A stretch of DNA of 64,000 bases from Lysobacter sp. FW306-1B-D06B (GCF_038446665.1 NZ_CP151802.1:4030001-4094000); one strand, 5' to 3'; positions 36,691 through 45,732 are shown, numbered from the stretch's first letter. The notes: a model not told the origin generated them from the letters alone. Translations and numbers: made by a program.

Positions 36691-37008
36691 TCACTTGGAC
36701 AGCGCGTTCTCGAGCGAGAGCATGCGGTCGGCGACGGCCTGCGCGTCGACCTTGTAGCTGCCGTCGGCGAGCGAGGCGCGGATCGCGTTGACCTTGGCCA
36801 CGTCGATGCCGGCCGGCGCCGAGCCGAGCTCGCGCTCCAGCGCCTGCAGGTTCGTGGCATCGCCGGTCAGGCGAATCTGGTCGGACGCGGCGGTCGCGCC
36901 CACCGGCTGGCCGCGGTCGGCCCCGGCGCGGGACTGCACGGACGTGCTGGCCGCGGCTTCCACCTGGCGCAGCGCGGGTGACATGGCACCGTCGATCTTG
37001 TGGGTCAT
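36691..37008 (-). CDS. flgM: Anti-sigma-28 factor FlgM
   Basis: FlgM binds FliA (sigma-28) until the hook is done and FlgM is exported. The protein has 105 residues. The N-terminal half is disordered and rich in A, S and G. The C-terminal half holds the sigma-binding helices (VAKVNAIRASLADGSYKVDAQAVADRML). A sigma-28-like promoter lies 32 bases upstream (37040-37066), so FlgM would be made under FliA control. flgN follows and flgA lies upstream. Confidence 0.92.
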   Translation of the reverse strand: MTHKIDGAMSPALRQVEAAASTSVQSRAGADRGQPVGATAASDQIRLTGDATNLQALERELGSAPAGIDVAKVNAIRASLADGSYKVDAQAVADRMLSLENALSK

Positions 37009-37039
37009 GGCTGACTCCTGGAGAACGTGTTCGAACTGG

Positions 37040-37066
37040 ATAACGGCCGCCCGCGGACGGACTTGA
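37040..37066 (-). promoter_or_regulatory. Sigma-28 (FliA)-type promoter of flgM
   Basis: On the minus strand: TCAAGTCC, 11 bases, GCCGTTAT, against the FliA consensus TAAAGTTT-N11-GCCGATAA. The spacing is exact, and two changes lie outside the core. It is 32 bases before flgM. Confidence 0.65.
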
Positions 37067-37096
37067 GGGGAAAACCTGACAGGTTTGCAGGAGCCG

Positions 37097-37750
37097 TCAC
37101 AAATTGACCTCTACAAGCCCGGGACCGACCAGTCGGCCCCGGATGATACGGCGCGAGGCGGTGTTCTCGACCGAGACGGTCGACCCCACCCGCCCTGCTC
37201 CGAGCGCCCGCCCGCCCATGCGCACTTCCATGCCGCCGACGCGCGAGACCAGGGTGACCGGATCGCCGCGCTTGAGCGCGTCCTCACCGCCCACGTCGTC
37301 CTGGCCGAGCACCGCACCGGCCGGCATCGCCTTGCGCAGGCGCTTGCCGATGACGGCGCCCGGGTCGGTGACGACCGCTCCGGCGTTGGCCCCGAGTTCG
37401 CGCCGCTGCACCGCAAGGTGTTGCGGCCCGATCGGTTCGTCCCCGCGCACGGGCCGGGAAAGGACGACCACGTCGGCCTCGCGTCGCACCTTCACCGGAA
37501 CGTAGACCTGCCAGCCCGGGGTATCGGCGCAGCGCACGGCGACTGAAGCCGGCCCGGCGACGGTGGTCGCAAGCGGCTGCGTGCAGGCGGGCATGCGCAG
37601 TTGCGAGTCGACGGCGGCCTCGGCCTGGGTGTTGGCTCCGAGCGCGGCGATGGCGGCGGTGCGGATGGAGTCGGGCGACTGGAACGCAGTCGCCCGCGCC
37701 TGCGGCTGCCACAGCGCGAGCGTCAGCATGGCGATGTAGGTGGCGCGCAC
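37097..37750 (-). CDS. flgA: Flagellar P-ring assembly chaperone FlgA
   Basis: FlgA is a periplasmic chaperone that helps FlgI form the P ring. The 217-residue protein starts GTG (MRATYIAMLTLALW), with a signal peptide ending near QARA, and GGAG six bases upstream. The C-terminal SAF-like region shows VVVLSRPVRGDEPIG, GKRLRKAMPAGAVLG and GDPVTLVSRVGGMEVRMGGRALG, typical of FlgA. A single frame spans the whole protein, and the gene ends in VEVNL. It is divergent from cheV. Confidence 0.92.
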   Translation of the reverse strand: MRATYIAMLTLALWQPQARATAFQSPDSIRTAAIAALGANTQAEAAVDSQLRMPACTQPLATTVAGPASVAVRCADTPGWQVYVPVKVRREADVVVLSRPVRGDEPIGPQHLAVQRRELGANAGAVVTDPGAVIGKRLRKAMPAGAVLGQDDVGGEDALKRGDPVTLVSRVGGMEVRMGGRALGAGRVGSTVSVENTASRRIIRGRLVGPGLVEVNL

Positions 37751-38027
37751 GGGGGGCTCCGAAGCGGGTTCGTGGTGGGCTTGCAGGATTTGTGCCGTGG
37801 CGCGGGTGATGCAGGGCGAGTGCATGCGGTGTGGGCGCAGGCGCCCCCTCTTCCGCCCTTCGGGCACCTTCTCCCGCAAGGGGAGAAGGGAGCAGCAACA
37901 GCGACAGCAAACGCGTCGTCGCCCGCACGTCGTCCCTCTCCCCTTGCGGGAGAGGGACAGGCCGCCGCAGGCGGCCAGGGAGAGGGATCGCGCTCAAGTC
38001 CCGCCCCACCCTGCCGACAACCCGACC
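37751..38027. repeat. flgA-cheV divergent gap with inverted CT-rich repeats
   Basis: The gap holds CCTTCTCCCGCAAGGGGAGAAGG at about 37867-37890 (broken here only by its loop) and CCCTCTCCCCTTGCGGGAGAGGG at about 37934-37957. Both are members of the CT-rich inverted repeat family. A short CAGCAACAGCGACAGCAA stretch at about 37891-37908 resembles the TTGCTG tracts found before rpoN2 and fliE, on the other strand. Promoters for both genes must be here, but none is clear. Confidence 0.5.
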
Positions 38028-38954
38028 ATGAGTCAGGACCTGCTCGACCGCATCGACCAACGCACCCGCCTGGCCGGCCACAACCGGCTGGCGCTGCTGC
38101 TGTTCCGCCTGGGCACGCGTCAGCTTTTTGGCGTGAACGTATTCAAGGTGCAGGAGGTCCTGACGCGCCCGCCGCTGTTCACCCTGCCCCAGCTGCCGCG
38201 CGCCTTCAGCGGCGCGGCCGACGTGCGCGGTCGCAGCATCCCGGTGCTGGACCTGGCGCGTGCGATCGGCCACGGCGACGCCTCGTCGGTCGAACCCAAG
38301 TACCTGGTCGTCACCGAGTTCAACCGTTCCGTCCAGGGCTTCCTGGTGTCGGCGGTGGAGCGCATCGTCAACATCGCGGTGGAGGACATCCACCCGCCGC
38401 CGGAGCACGGCGCCGAGCAGCATTACCTCACCGGCGTCACCCGCCACCACGGCGAGCTGATCCAGCTGATCGACGTGGAAAGCGTGCTGGCCGAGTCCGC
38501 GCCGCGCGCCAGCGACGCCGACCAGATCGCCCCGCTCGCCGCCACCAGCCCCACCGCGCCGCGCGAAGTGCTGGTGGTGGACGACTCGCGCGTGGCGCGC
38601 AACCAGATCCGCCTCGTGCTCGAACAACTGGGCCTGGGCGCGACGCTGCTGTCGGACGGCCGCCAGGCGCTGGAGCACCTGCAAACGCTGGCCCAGGGCG
38701 GCGTGGTCCCGCACGAGCGCTACGCCATGGTCATCTCCGACATCGAGATGCCGGCCATGGACGGCTACACCCTCACGACGGAAATCCGACGCGATCCGGC
38801 CCTGCGCGGGCTGTTCGTGCTGTTGCACACCTCGCTGTCGGGCGTGTTCAACCAGGCGATGGTGGAGCGCGTGGGCGCGGACGACTTCGTGCCGAAGTAT
38901 TCGGAACACGAGCTGGCGCAGCGGGTTACGGCGCGGGTGAATTCGTTGTCGTAG
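38028..38954 (+). CDS. cheV: Chemotaxis coupling protein CheV
   Basis: CheV links chemoreceptors to CheA and adapts signalling by phosphorylation. The 308-residue protein has an N-terminal CheW domain (about 15-165; LFRLGTRQLFGVNVFKVQEVL, GRSIPVLDLA, VNIAVEDIHPPP) and a C-terminal receiver domain (about 180-305) with VVDDSRVARNQI, the phosphoacceptor Asp in VISDIEMPAMDGY and the lysine in VPKYSEHEL. It stands between flgA and flgB as in other Gammaproteobacteria, though no cheR follows here. Confidence 0.95.
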   Translation: MSQDLLDRIDQRTRLAGHNRLALLLFRLGTRQLFGVNVFKVQEVLTRPPLFTLPQLPRAFSGAADVRGRSIPVLDLARAIGHGDASSVEPKYLVVTEFNRSVQGFLVSAVERIVNIAVEDIHPPPEHGAEQHYLTGVTRHHGELIQLIDVESVLAESAPRASDADQIAPLAATSPTAPREVLVVDDSRVARNQIRLVLEQLGLGATLLSDGRQALEHLQTLAQGGVVPHERYAMVISDIEMPAMDGYTLTTEIRRDPALRGLFVLLHTSLSGVFNQAMVERVGADDFVPKYSEHELAQRVTARVNSLS

Positions 38955-38958
38955 AGCC

Positions 38959-39029
38959 GGGATTGGGGATCAGGGATTAGGGATTCGGAGAAGCAAAGGC
39001 GTCGCGCCTTTTCGAATCCCCAATCCCGA
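38959..39029. repeat. Inverted heptamer-repeat element upstream of flgB
   Basis: The left arm (38959-38988) has GATT-GGG variants of the heptamer; the right arm (39013-39029) is the complement, TTCGAATCCCCAATCCC. The arms flank about 24 bases and could form a hairpin that would end the cheV transcript. The element stops 8 bases before the sigma-54 promoter of flgB. Confidence 0.65.
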
Positions 39030-39036
39030 CGCCCTC

Positions 39037-39052
39037 TGGCACAGCCCTTGCC
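39037..39052 (+). promoter_or_regulatory. Sigma-54 promoter of the flgB operon
   Basis: TGGCACAGCCCTTGCC shows GG and GC separated by exactly 10 bases, a close match to the -24/-12 consensus TGGCAC-N5-TTGCW. The start of transcription would be near 39062, 23 bases before the flgB ATG. It fits control by RpoN2 and FleQ encoded in the same cluster. Confidence 0.85.
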
Positions 39053-39084
39053 TCTCCCTCCGGGAACCCGACCCCGGAGGCGTC

Positions 39085-39444
39085 ATGTCCGACTTCCTTG
39101 GCATCCACGGCACCGCGCTGGCCCTGCGAGAGCAGCGGCTGCAGTTGCTGTCGGCCAACCTGGCCAACGCCGACACGCCCGACTTCAAGGCACAGGACCT
39201 GGACTTCACCACGGCCCTGCGCTCGGCGTTGCAGCCCAACGCCGCCAATGCCGACGCCATCGGCGCGGCCGCGCAAGGCGCGCGCTACGAAAGACCGTCC
39301 GGCCAGCCCAGCGTCGACGGCAACACCGTCGACGGCGAGCGCGAGCACGCGCTGTTCGCGCAGGCGGCGCTGGAGTACCGCGCCTCGCTGACGTTCGTCG
39401 AATCCAAGGTGCGCGGCATGCTCACCGCGATTACCGGCCAATAA
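39085..39444 (+). CDS. flgB: Flagellar basal-body rod protein FlgB
   Basis: FlgB is a proximal rod component. The 119-residue protein begins with the rod/hook family N-terminus (LREQRLQLLSANLANADTPDFKAQDLDF) and has the matching C-terminal helix (ALEYRASLTFVESKVRGML). A typical central region with GNTVDGEREHALFAQ is present. It is the first gene of the sigma-54 operon flgB onward; flgC follows 26 bases later after GGAGACG. Confidence 0.96.
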   Translation: MSDFLGIHGTALALREQRLQLLSANLANADTPDFKAQDLDFTTALRSALQPNAANADAIGAAAQGARYERPSGQPSVDGNTVDGEREHALFAQAALEYRASLTFVESKVRGMLTAITGQ

Positions 39445-39470
39445 GCCGCCGGCCAATAAGGAGACGACGC

Positions 39471-39878
39471 ATGAGCAACCTGCCCATCTTCGACGTCGCC
39501 GGTTCGGCGATGAACGCACAGTCGGTGCGACTGTCGACCATCGCCTCCAACCTCGCCAACGCCGATTCCGTCGCCGGCAATCCCGACGCGGTCTATCGCG
39601 CCAAGCAGCCGGTGTTCCGCGCCGAAGGCGTGCCGGGCGATCCGGCGCTGGCCGGCGTCAACGTCGTGGAAGTGCGCGAAAGCAACGACGCACCGCTCAA
39701 GCGCTACGAACCCGGCCATCCGCTCGCCGACGCGCAGGGCTACGTGTATGCGCCGGCGGTGGATCCGGTGGCGCAGATGGTCGATCTCATTTCCGCCTCG
39801 CGCAGCTACCAGGCCAACGTCGAGGTGTTCAACAGCGCCAAGGAACTGGCGTTGTCGACGTTGAACATGGGGCGTTGA
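39471..39878 (+). CDS. flgC: Flagellar basal-body rod protein FlgC
   Basis: FlgC is a proximal rod protein. The 135-residue protein has SAMNAQSVRLSTIASNLANADSV at its start and the C-terminal DPVAQMVDLISASRSYQANVEVFNSAKELALSTL helix (quoted in shorter parts: DPVAQMVDLISASRSYQANV), as expected. The start was set at 39471 after AAGGAG. A CT-rich repeat lies between flgC and flgD. Confidence 0.96.
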   Translation: MSNLPIFDVAGSAMNAQSVRLSTIASNLANADSVAGNPDAVYRAKQPVFRAEGVPGDPALAGVNVVEVRESNDAPLKRYEPGHPLADAQGYVYAPAVDPVAQMVDLISASRSYQANVEVFNSAKELALSTLNMGR

Positions 39879-39894
39879 TGGTGAGCGCGCGTAG

Positions 39895-40032
39895 TCACCT
39901 CCGTCTTCCTGCCCCTCCCCCTGCATGCAGGGGGAGGTTGGGAGGGGGTCGTGAGGCGCGCCAGCGCCGAGCTCGCCGCGATGCGGCCTCGCAACCCCTC
40001 CCCAACCCTCCCCTGCACGCAGGGGAGGGGGC
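39895..40032. repeat. CT-rich inverted repeats between flgC and flgD
   Basis: CCTCCCCCTGCATGCAGGGGGAGG at about 39907-39930 (interrupted palindrome around TGCA) and CCCTCCCCTGCACGCAGGGGAGGG at about 40008-40031 face each other across a shared AGCTCGCCGCGA block, which also occurs at 13160-13236. They lie inside the flgB operon and could lower downstream transcription. Confidence 0.6.
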
Positions 40033-40047
40033 CAGTCAGGACTGCAC

Positions 40048-40710
40048 ATGACCTCCATCTCCGACTTCGCCGCCAGCCTCGGCACCAGCGCCACCGGCAG
40101 CGACACGAAGAAGAAAGCCGATTCGCTCGGCCAGGCCGATTTCCTGCGCCTGATGACCGAACAGTTGCAGCACCAGGACCCGCTGAACCCGATGCAGAAC
40201 AGCGAGTTCCTCGGACAGCTGGCGCAGTTCTCCACCGTGCAGGGCATCCAGGGACTGCAATCGTCGATGGACGGTTTCAGTTCCTCGCTCGCCACCGACC
40301 AGATGCTGCGCGGCGCTTCGCTCGTCGGCCGCAACGTGCTGGTGCCCTCGGCGAAGATGTCGCTGGGCGCGGAAGGCAACGTCAACGGCGTGGTCGCCGC
40401 GCCCGACTCGGGCACGGTCACCTTCGAGATCACCGACGCCAACGGCCAGAGCGTGCGCAAGTTCACCGTGCAGGCCGAGAAGGCCGGCGAAGTCTCCTTC
40501 GAATGGGACGGCAAGGACGCGGACGGCAAGCGTCTTCCCGCCGACACCTACGGCGTCACCGCCAGCTACGGCTCGGGCGAGACGAAGAAGGACCTGAGCA
40601 CCTACGTCGAGGCGCGCGTGGACAGCGTCACCGTCGGCAGCGACGGCGTGTTCCTCGACCTGGCCGGACTGGGCACCGCGCCCATGGACTACGTGCTGCG
40701 CATCCGCTGA
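40048..40710 (+). CDS. flgD: Flagellar hook capping protein FlgD
   Basis: FlgD caps the growing hook and is discarded later. The 220-residue protein has the N-terminal SLGQADFLRLMTEQLQHQDP and NPMQNSEFLGQLAQFSTVQG motifs, then the FlgD Ig/tudor-like domain (SGTVTFEITDANGQSVRKF; FEWDGKDADGKRLPADTYG) and ends in DYVLRIR. Length and motifs match the family. Confidence 0.95.
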   Translation: MTSISDFAASLGTSATGSDTKKKADSLGQADFLRLMTEQLQHQDPLNPMQNSEFLGQLAQFSTVQGIQGLQSSMDGFSSSLATDQMLRGASLVGRNVLVPSAKMSLGAEGNVNGVVAAPDSGTVTFEITDANGQSVRKFTVQAEKAGEVSFEWDGKDADGKRLPADTYGVTASYGSGETKKDLSTYVEARVDSVTVGSDGVFLDLAGLGTAPMDYVLRIR

Positions 40711-40777
40711 TTCCGATCCCACACCGACATCCTTCCCGGTCGCGGGACGGATGCTTCCTCTCTCCGGAGAACACCTC

Positions 40778-42001
40778 ATGGGTTTCAACACTTCGCTGTC
40801 CGGCATCAACGCCGCCAACGCCGACCTCAACGTCACGGCGAACAACATCGCCAACGTCAACACGACCGGCTTCAAGGAATCGCGCGCCGAGTTCGCCGAC
40901 CTGTTCTCCTCCACGTCCTACGGCCTGTCGCGCAACGCCATCGGTTCGGGCGTGAAGCTGAGCAACGTCGCGCAGCAGTTCTCGCAGGGCAACATCGACC
41001 CGACCGGTCGCGGCATGGACGTGGCGATCGACGGTGAGGGCTTCTTCGTCCTCAACGACAACGGCGCGCGCGTGTACAGCCGCGCCGGCAACTTCCAGCC
41101 CGATCCCAACGGCTTCATCGGCACGCCCGACGGCAAGCGCCTGCAGGTGTTCGCGCCCAACGCCAACGGAAACGGTTTCGACGTGGGCCGCCTCGTCGAC
41201 CTGCAACTGCTCACCACCACCAGCCCGCCGCAGGCCTCCACCAACGTGGACATGCAGGTGACGCTGCCCGGCAACGCCACCGCGCCGACGGTCGTGCCGT
41301 TCGATCCGACCGACACCACCACCTACAGCCATTCCACGGGCGGCGCGACGGTGTACGACTCGCTGGGCGTCGGCCACACGCAGACCTCGTATTTCGTGAA
41401 GACCGCCAACGCCAACGAATGGCAGGTCTACAACTACATCGACGGCACCGCCGTGGGCGCGCCGACGACGCTGCAGTTCAACGGCTCCGGCGCGCTGATC
41501 GCGCCGGCCAACGGCCAGATCCCGATGGCGCCGTTCACGCCGACCACCGGCGCGGGCGTCATGAACCTGACGCTCAACCTGGGCGGTTCGGCGCAGTACG
41601 GCTCGGCGTTCGCGCTGCGCGAGATCGACCCGGACGGTTACCCGGCCGGCAAACTCAACGAGATCGACATCGACCCAACCGGCGTGGTTTACGCGCGTTA
41701 CTCCAACGGTGCCGACCAGGCGCTGGGCCAGATCGCGCTGACCACCTTCACCAATCCGCAGGGCCTGGCGCCACAGGGCAACAACGTGTGGGCCGAAACC
41801 TACGCCTCCGGCGACCCGCGCACCGGCGCGCCGGACACGGCGGACTTCGGCGTGCTGCAGTCCGGCGCGCTGGAAGCCTCCACGGTCGATCTCACCGAAC
41901 AGCTGGTCAACATGATCACCGCGCAGCGCAACTTCCAGGCCAACGCGCAGATGATCTCGACGCAGGACCAGGTCACCCAGACGATCATCAACATCCGCTA
42001 A
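40778..42001 (+). CDS. flgE: Flagellar hook protein FlgE
   Basis: FlgE polymerises into the universal joint. The 407-residue protein starts MGFNTSLSGINAANADLNVT, with [20 protein letters not shown], and ends with the typical QLVNMITAQRNFQANAQMIS helix. The central region carries the D1/D2 domains (VTLPGNATAPTVVPFDP...). The ATG at 40778 follows GGAGAAC; an upstream in-frame ATG at 40751 has no support. Confidence 0.96.
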   Translation: MGFNTSLSGINAANADLNVTANNIANVNTTGFKESRAEFADLFSSTSYGLSRNAIGSGVKLSNVAQQFSQGNIDPTGRGMDVAIDGEGFFVLNDNGARVYSRAGNFQPDPNGFIGTPDGKRLQVFAPNANGNGFDVGRLVDLQLLTTTSPPQASTNVDMQVTLPGNATAPTVVPFDPTDTTTYSHSTGGATVYDSLGVGHTQTSYFVKTANANEWQVYNYIDGTAVGAPTTLQFNGSGALIAPANGQIPMAPFTPTTGAGVMNLTLNLGGSAQYGSAFALREIDPDGYPAGKLNEIDIDPTGVVYARYSNGADQALGQIALTTFTNPQGLAPQGNNVWAETYASGDPRTGAPDTADFGVLQSGALEASTVDLTEQLVNMITAQRNFQANAQMISTQDQVTQTIINIR

Positions 42002-42033
42002 GCGCGGACGCGATGAGATAGGAGGTCCGTGCC

Positions 42034-42777
42034 ATGACCGATCGCGCGCTCTACATCGCCATGACCGGCGCCAGCACGTCGCTGAAGACGCAGTCGGCGG
42101 TGTCGCACAACCTGGCGAACGCGAACACGGTGGGCTTCCAGGCGACGCTCGCCGGTTCCACCGCCGCGCCCGTCACCGGCAACGGCCACGCCTCGCGCGT
42201 GGCCGCCGCCGCGCAGACCTACGGCGTCAGCGGCACGCACGGGGCGATCCTCAACACCGGCAACACGCTCGACGTGGCGCTCAACCAGGATCGCTGGCTC
42301 ACCGTGCAGGACGCGCAGGGCGGCGTGGCCTACACGCGCGCCGGCAATCTGCAGATGAATGCCAACGGCCTGCTGACCAGCAACGGCCGGCCGGTGCTGG
42401 GAAGCGATGGCGCGCCGGTCACGGTGCCGCCGTTCCAGTCGATGGACATCGCCAGCGACGGCACGATCTCGATCGTCCCGCAGGGCCAGCCCGCTTCCAC
42501 CATCGCCGAAGCCGGCCGCCTGGGCGTGGTGCAGTCGCGCACCGCCGACCTGGTGCGCGGCGACGACGGCCTGATGCGCGCCGCCAACGGCCAGCCGCCG
42601 CCGCCCGCGGCCGGCGACGTGCTCACCTCCGGCGCGGTGGAGAACAGCAACGTCGAGGCGACCTCGATGCTGGTGCAGATGATCCAGACCGCACGCGCCT
42701 TCGAGATGCAGGTACGCGTCTTGCAGAGCGTGGATGAGAACGCGCGCAGCGCCAATTCGTTGTTGTCGACGCGCTGA
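42034..42777 (+). CDS. flgF: Flagellar basal-body rod protein FlgF
   Basis: FlgF is a proximal rod protein. The 247-residue protein has ALYIAMTGASTSLKTQSAVS and HNLANANTVGFQAT at the start, AYTRAGNLQMNANGLLTSNG in the middle, and the C-terminal SMLVQMIQTARAFEMQVRVL helix. A strong ribosome binding site GGAGGT precedes the ATG. It is followed by a repeat element that separates it from flgG. Confidence 0.95.
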   Translation: MTDRALYIAMTGASTSLKTQSAVSHNLANANTVGFQATLAGSTAAPVTGNGHASRVAAAAQTYGVSGTHGAILNTGNTLDVALNQDRWLTVQDAQGGVAYTRAGNLQMNANGLLTSNGRPVLGSDGAPVTVPPFQSMDIASDGTISIVPQGQPASTIAEAGRLGVVQSRTADLVRGDDGLMRAANGQPPPPAAGDVLTSGAVENSNVEATSMLVQMIQTARAFEMQVRVLQSVDENARSANSLLSTR

Positions 42778-42788
42778 GACGAACCGCC

Positions 42789-42866
42789 GTAGCCCGGGTA
42801 AGCGCAGCGCACCCGGGGCCCGGTGAGGCACCCCGGGTGCGGCCTTCGGCCTTACCCGGGCTACAC
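42789..42866. repeat. GTAGCCCGGGTAAGCG inverted repeat between flgF and flgG
   Basis: GTAGCCCGGGTAAGCGCAGC at the left and GCCTTACCCGGGCTACA at the right are inverted copies. Between them is a second palindrome (CACCCGGG...CCCGGGTG). The element is about 78 bp. A second, longer copy lies between flgI and flgJ (45773-45913). Confidence 0.8.
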
Positions 42867-42889
42867 ACATTCCCCAGGAGACAACCGCC

Positions 42890-43675
42890 ATGACCCAGGC
42901 TCTATGGATCGCCAAGACCGGCCTCGACGCGCAGCAGACGCGTATGGCGGTGATCTCGAACAATCTGTCCAACGTCAACACGACGGGCTTCAAGCGCGAC
43001 CGCGCGGAGTTCCAGGACCTGCTGTACCAGACCATCCGCCAGCCCGGCGGCGCGACGTCCGAACAGACGCAGTCGCCCACCGGCCTGTCCACCGGCACCG
43101 GTGTGCGCGTGGCGGCGACGGCGAAGGAGTTCTCGCAGGGCAACCTGGCCGTCACCGGCGGCGCGCTGGACGTGGCCATCGACGGTCGCGGCTTCTTCGA
43201 AGTGCTGATGCCCGACGGCAGCACCGCCTACACGCGCGACGGCAGCTTCAAGCGCAGCCCGCAAGGCGAACTGGTGACCAGCTCCGGTTATCCGGTGCAG
43301 CCGGGCATCCAGTTTCCCGAAGGCACGCAGAGCGTGACCATCGGCGCCGACGGCACCGTTTCGGTGAAGGTGCAGGGCCAGGCCGAAGACGTGCAGATCG
43401 GTGCGCTGACGCTGGCGGATTTCGTGAACCCCTCGGGCCTGCAGGCCATCGGCGGCAACCTCTTCGTCGAAACCGGCGCCAGCGGCCCGGCGCAGACCGG
43501 CGCGCCCGGCACCAACGGCGCCGGCCAGCTCGCGCAGGGGCAGTTGGAAGGCTCCAACGTCAACGTCGTGGAAGAGCTGGTGTCGATGATCGAGACCCAG
43601 CGCGCGTACGAGACCAACGCCAAGGCGATCTCGACCACCGACTCGATGCTCGGCTTCCTCAACAACAACCTGTGA
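42890..43675 (+). CDS. flgG: Flagellar distal rod protein FlgG
   Basis: FlgG builds the distal rod. The 261-residue protein begins [20 protein letters not shown] with [24 protein letters not shown] and ends [20 protein letters not shown], the usual FlgG termini. [20 protein letters not shown] and [19 protein letters not shown] are also typical. The ribosome binding site is CAGGAG. The stop is 8 bases before the flgH start. Confidence 0.97.
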   Translation: MTQALWIAKTGLDAQQTRMAVISNNLSNVNTTGFKRDRAEFQDLLYQTIRQPGGATSEQTQSPTGLSTGTGVRVAATAKEFSQGNLAVTGGALDVAIDGRGFFEVLMPDGSTAYTRDGSFKRSPQGELVTSSGYPVQPGIQFPEGTQSVTIGADGTVSVKVQGQAEDVQIGALTLADFVNPSGLQAIGGNLFVETGASGPAQTGAPGTNGAGQLAQGQLEGSNVNVVEELVSMIETQRAYETNAKAISTTDSMLGFLNNNL

Positions 43676-43683
43676 GGCGCGTC

Positions 43684-44382
43684 GTGAACGCTCTCGTGCG
43701 AATCACCCTGCTTCGAGCCGCCGTGGCCGGCGCGACGCTTGCGCTGTCCGGCTGTGCCGCCGTCGTCGGCGACGTGCGTCCGTTCGAACCGATGGTCGCA
43801 CCGCCCGCCGCGGTCGTCGCGCCGGTCGCGCCTTCCAGCGAAGGCTCCATCTACGGCGGTCGCGGCCTGAACCTGTTCCAGGACAACAAGGCGCGCGACG
43901 TGGGCGACCTGGTCACCATCGTGCTGGTGGAAAACACCAGCGCGCGTGCACAGGCCAACACGTCGGTGAGCAAGGAATCGGGCATCGAGATGGCCGCGCC
44001 GACCATCGCCGGCGTGCCGATCACCTACAAGGGCAACGCGATCCTGGAAGCGTCGGTGGAAGGCTCGCGCGACTTCAAGGGCGCCGGCAACAGCACGCAG
44101 AGCAACCGCCTCAACGGTTCGGTCACCGCGACCGTGGTGCAGAACCTGGGCAACGGCAACCTGCTGGTGCGCGGCGAGAAGCAGGTGCGCCTGAACCAGG
44201 GCGACGAGCTGATCCAGGTTCAAGGAATCGTGCGCACCGCCGATATCGGTCCCGACAACCGCATTTCGTCCGACCGCGTCGGCGATGCGCGCATCGTCTA
44301 TGGCGGGCGCGGCACGCTGGCGCGTTCCAACGCGATGGGCTGGCTGGGTCGGTTCTTCAATTCCGCTGTCTACCCGTACTGA
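43684..44382 (+). CDS. flgH: Flagellar L-ring lipoprotein FlgH
   Basis: FlgH forms the L ring in the outer membrane. The 232-residue protein has a lipobox (LALSGCAA, lipidated Cys near 23), SIYGGRGLNLFQDNKARDVGD, the VTATVVQNLGNGNLLVRGEK block, and GWLGRFFNSAVYPY at the end, typical of FlgH. A GTG start at 43684 with GAGG upstream is chosen. Confidence 0.96.
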   Translation: MNALVRITLLRAAVAGATLALSGCAAVVGDVRPFEPMVAPPAAVVAPVAPSSEGSIYGGRGLNLFQDNKARDVGDLVTIVLVENTSARAQANTSVSKESGIEMAAPTIAGVPITYKGNAILEASVEGSRDFKGAGNSTQSNRLNGSVTATVVQNLGNGNLLVRGEKQVRLNQGDELIQVQGIVRTADIGPDNRISSDRVGDARIVYGGRGTLARSNAMGWLGRFFNSAVYPY

Positions 44383-44391
44383 GGAGGGCAT

Positions 44392-45732
44392 ATGAACATT
44401 CGTATTTCCTCCTCGTCGCAGGCTTTGAGCCCCTCTCCCTCCGGGAGAGGGGTTGGGGTGAGGGGCAACGAAGGGAAAGGGTTGAACCGCTTTTGCCGTA
44501 CAACGCTGCGCGGTTGCTGCGCGCTGTCTGCCCGCATCGCGAGAATCAAAATGGATTCCAGCTTTCGCTGGAATGCCGGTGACAAGGGTGACGGCGTGCG
44601 GGCCTGGATCCCGGCCTTCGCCGGGATGACGGTTTCGATGGCGTACGCGTCGACGTTCGCGCTGCTCGCCGTCGCCACCGCCCTGCCCGCCCACGCCGAA
44701 CGCATCAAGGACCTCGCGCAAGTGGCTGGCGTTCGCGGCAATCCGCTGGTGGGTTACGGCCTCGTCGTCGGACTGGATGGCAGCGGCGACCGCACCAGCC
44801 AGACGCCCTTCACCGTGCAGAGCCTGAAGACGATGCTCGACCAGCTCGGCGTCAGCATTCCGCCGGGCGTGAACCCGCAGCTCAAGAACGTCGCCGCCGT
44901 CGCCATCCACGCCGAGCTTCCGCCGTTCGCCAAGCCGGGCCAGCCAATCGATGTCACCGTCTCGTCCATCGGCAACGCCGGTTCGCTGCGCGGCGGCAGC
45001 CTGCTGATGGCGCCGTTGAAGGGCGCCGACGGCCAGGTCTACGCGATCGCGCAGGGCAGCCTGGTGGTGTCGGGCTTCGGCGCGTCCGGCAAGGACGGCT
45101 CGCGCATTTCGGTCAACGCGCCCAACGGCGGACGCATTCCCAACGGCGCGATCGTCGAACGCGCGGTGGCCGGCGCGCCGGCGGCGGGCAACGTCACGCT
45201 GAACCTGCACGAGGCCGACTTCACCACCGCCTCGCGCATCGTCACCGCCGTCAACGCCGCGTTCGGCAACGGCCGCGCGCGCGCGGTGGACGCGGTCACC
45301 ATCGAAGTGATGCCGCCCAACGACGGCGACCGCGTCGGTTTCCTGGCGCGACTGGAATCGCTGGACGTGAGCCCCGGCGCGGCGGCGGCCAAGGTCATCG
45401 TCAATTCGCGCACCGGCACCGTGGTGATGGGCGGCCAGGTCAGCGTGCTGCCGGCGGCGGTATCGCACGGCTCGCTGACGGTGTCGATCACCGAGAACAC
45501 GCAGGTCAGCCAGCCCAACGAATTCGGCCGCGGCGACACCGTGGTCACGCCGCAGTCCTCGGTCGAAGCCAGCCAGGACGGCGGCCGCATGTTCCTGTTC
45601 CAGGGCGGCACGTCGCTGGAGCAGATCGTGCGCGCGGTGAACGCCGTCGGCGCCGCACCGGGCGACATCGTGGCGATCCTGGAAGCGCTCAAGCGCGCCG
45701 GGGCGCTGCGCGCGGAGCTGGAGGTGATCTAG
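44392..45732 (+). CDS. flgI: Flagellar P-ring protein FlgI, with a repeat inserted in its leader region
   Basis: FlgI forms the P ring in the peptidoglycan layer. From [15 protein letters not shown] to [10 protein letters not shown] the protein is a standard FlgI of about 345 residues. The 5' end is unusual. A strong site (GAGGAGGGCAT) and ATG at 44392 start MNIRISSSS, but then about 225 bases made of three dispersed repeats follow, open in frame, before the hydrophobic signal peptide ([20 protein letters not shown]). Translation from 44392 would bury the signal peptide about 82 residues in. Starts at 44626 (MTVSMAY) or 44638 (MAYAST) would restore it, but lack a good ribosome binding site and a basic n-region. 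Which start is used is unknown; mature FlgI is otherwise intact. Confidence 0.9.
   Translation: MNIRISSSSQALSPSPSGRGVGVRGNEGKGLNRFCRTTLRGCCALSARIARIKMDSSFRWNAGDKGDGVRAWIPAFAGMTVSMAYASTFALLAVATALPAHAERIKDLAQVAGVRGNPLVGYGLVVGLDGSGDRTSQTPFTVQSLKTMLDQLGVSIPPGVNPQLKNVAAVAIHAELPPFAKPGQPIDVTVSSIGNAGSLRGGSLLMAPLKGADGQVYAIAQGSLVVSGFGASGKDGSRISVNAPNGGRIPNGAIVERAVAGAPAAGNVTLNLHEADFTTASRIVTAVNAAFGNGRARAVDAVTIEVMPPNDGDRVGFLARLESLDVSPGAAAAKVIVNSRTGTVVMGGQVSVLPAAVSHGSLTVSITENTQVSQPNEFGRGDTVVTPQSSVEASQDGGRMFLFQGGTSLEQIVRAVNAVGAAPGDIVAILEALKRAGALRAELEVI
44413..44637. repeat. Composite repeat insertion at the 5' end of flgI
   Basis: Three dispersed repeats lie in a row. First is the CT-rich element CCCCTCTCCC / GGGAGAGGGGTTGGGGTGAG (about 44430-44466), as at 54378 and 55278. 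Second is AAAATGGATTCCAGCTTTCG...GGAATG (about 44548-44576), as near 55958 and 60293. Third is GCCTGGATCCCGGCCTTCGC...GGATGACGG (about 44600-44632), as near 55603 and 59898. Together they add about 75 codons without a stop. Confidence 0.8.
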
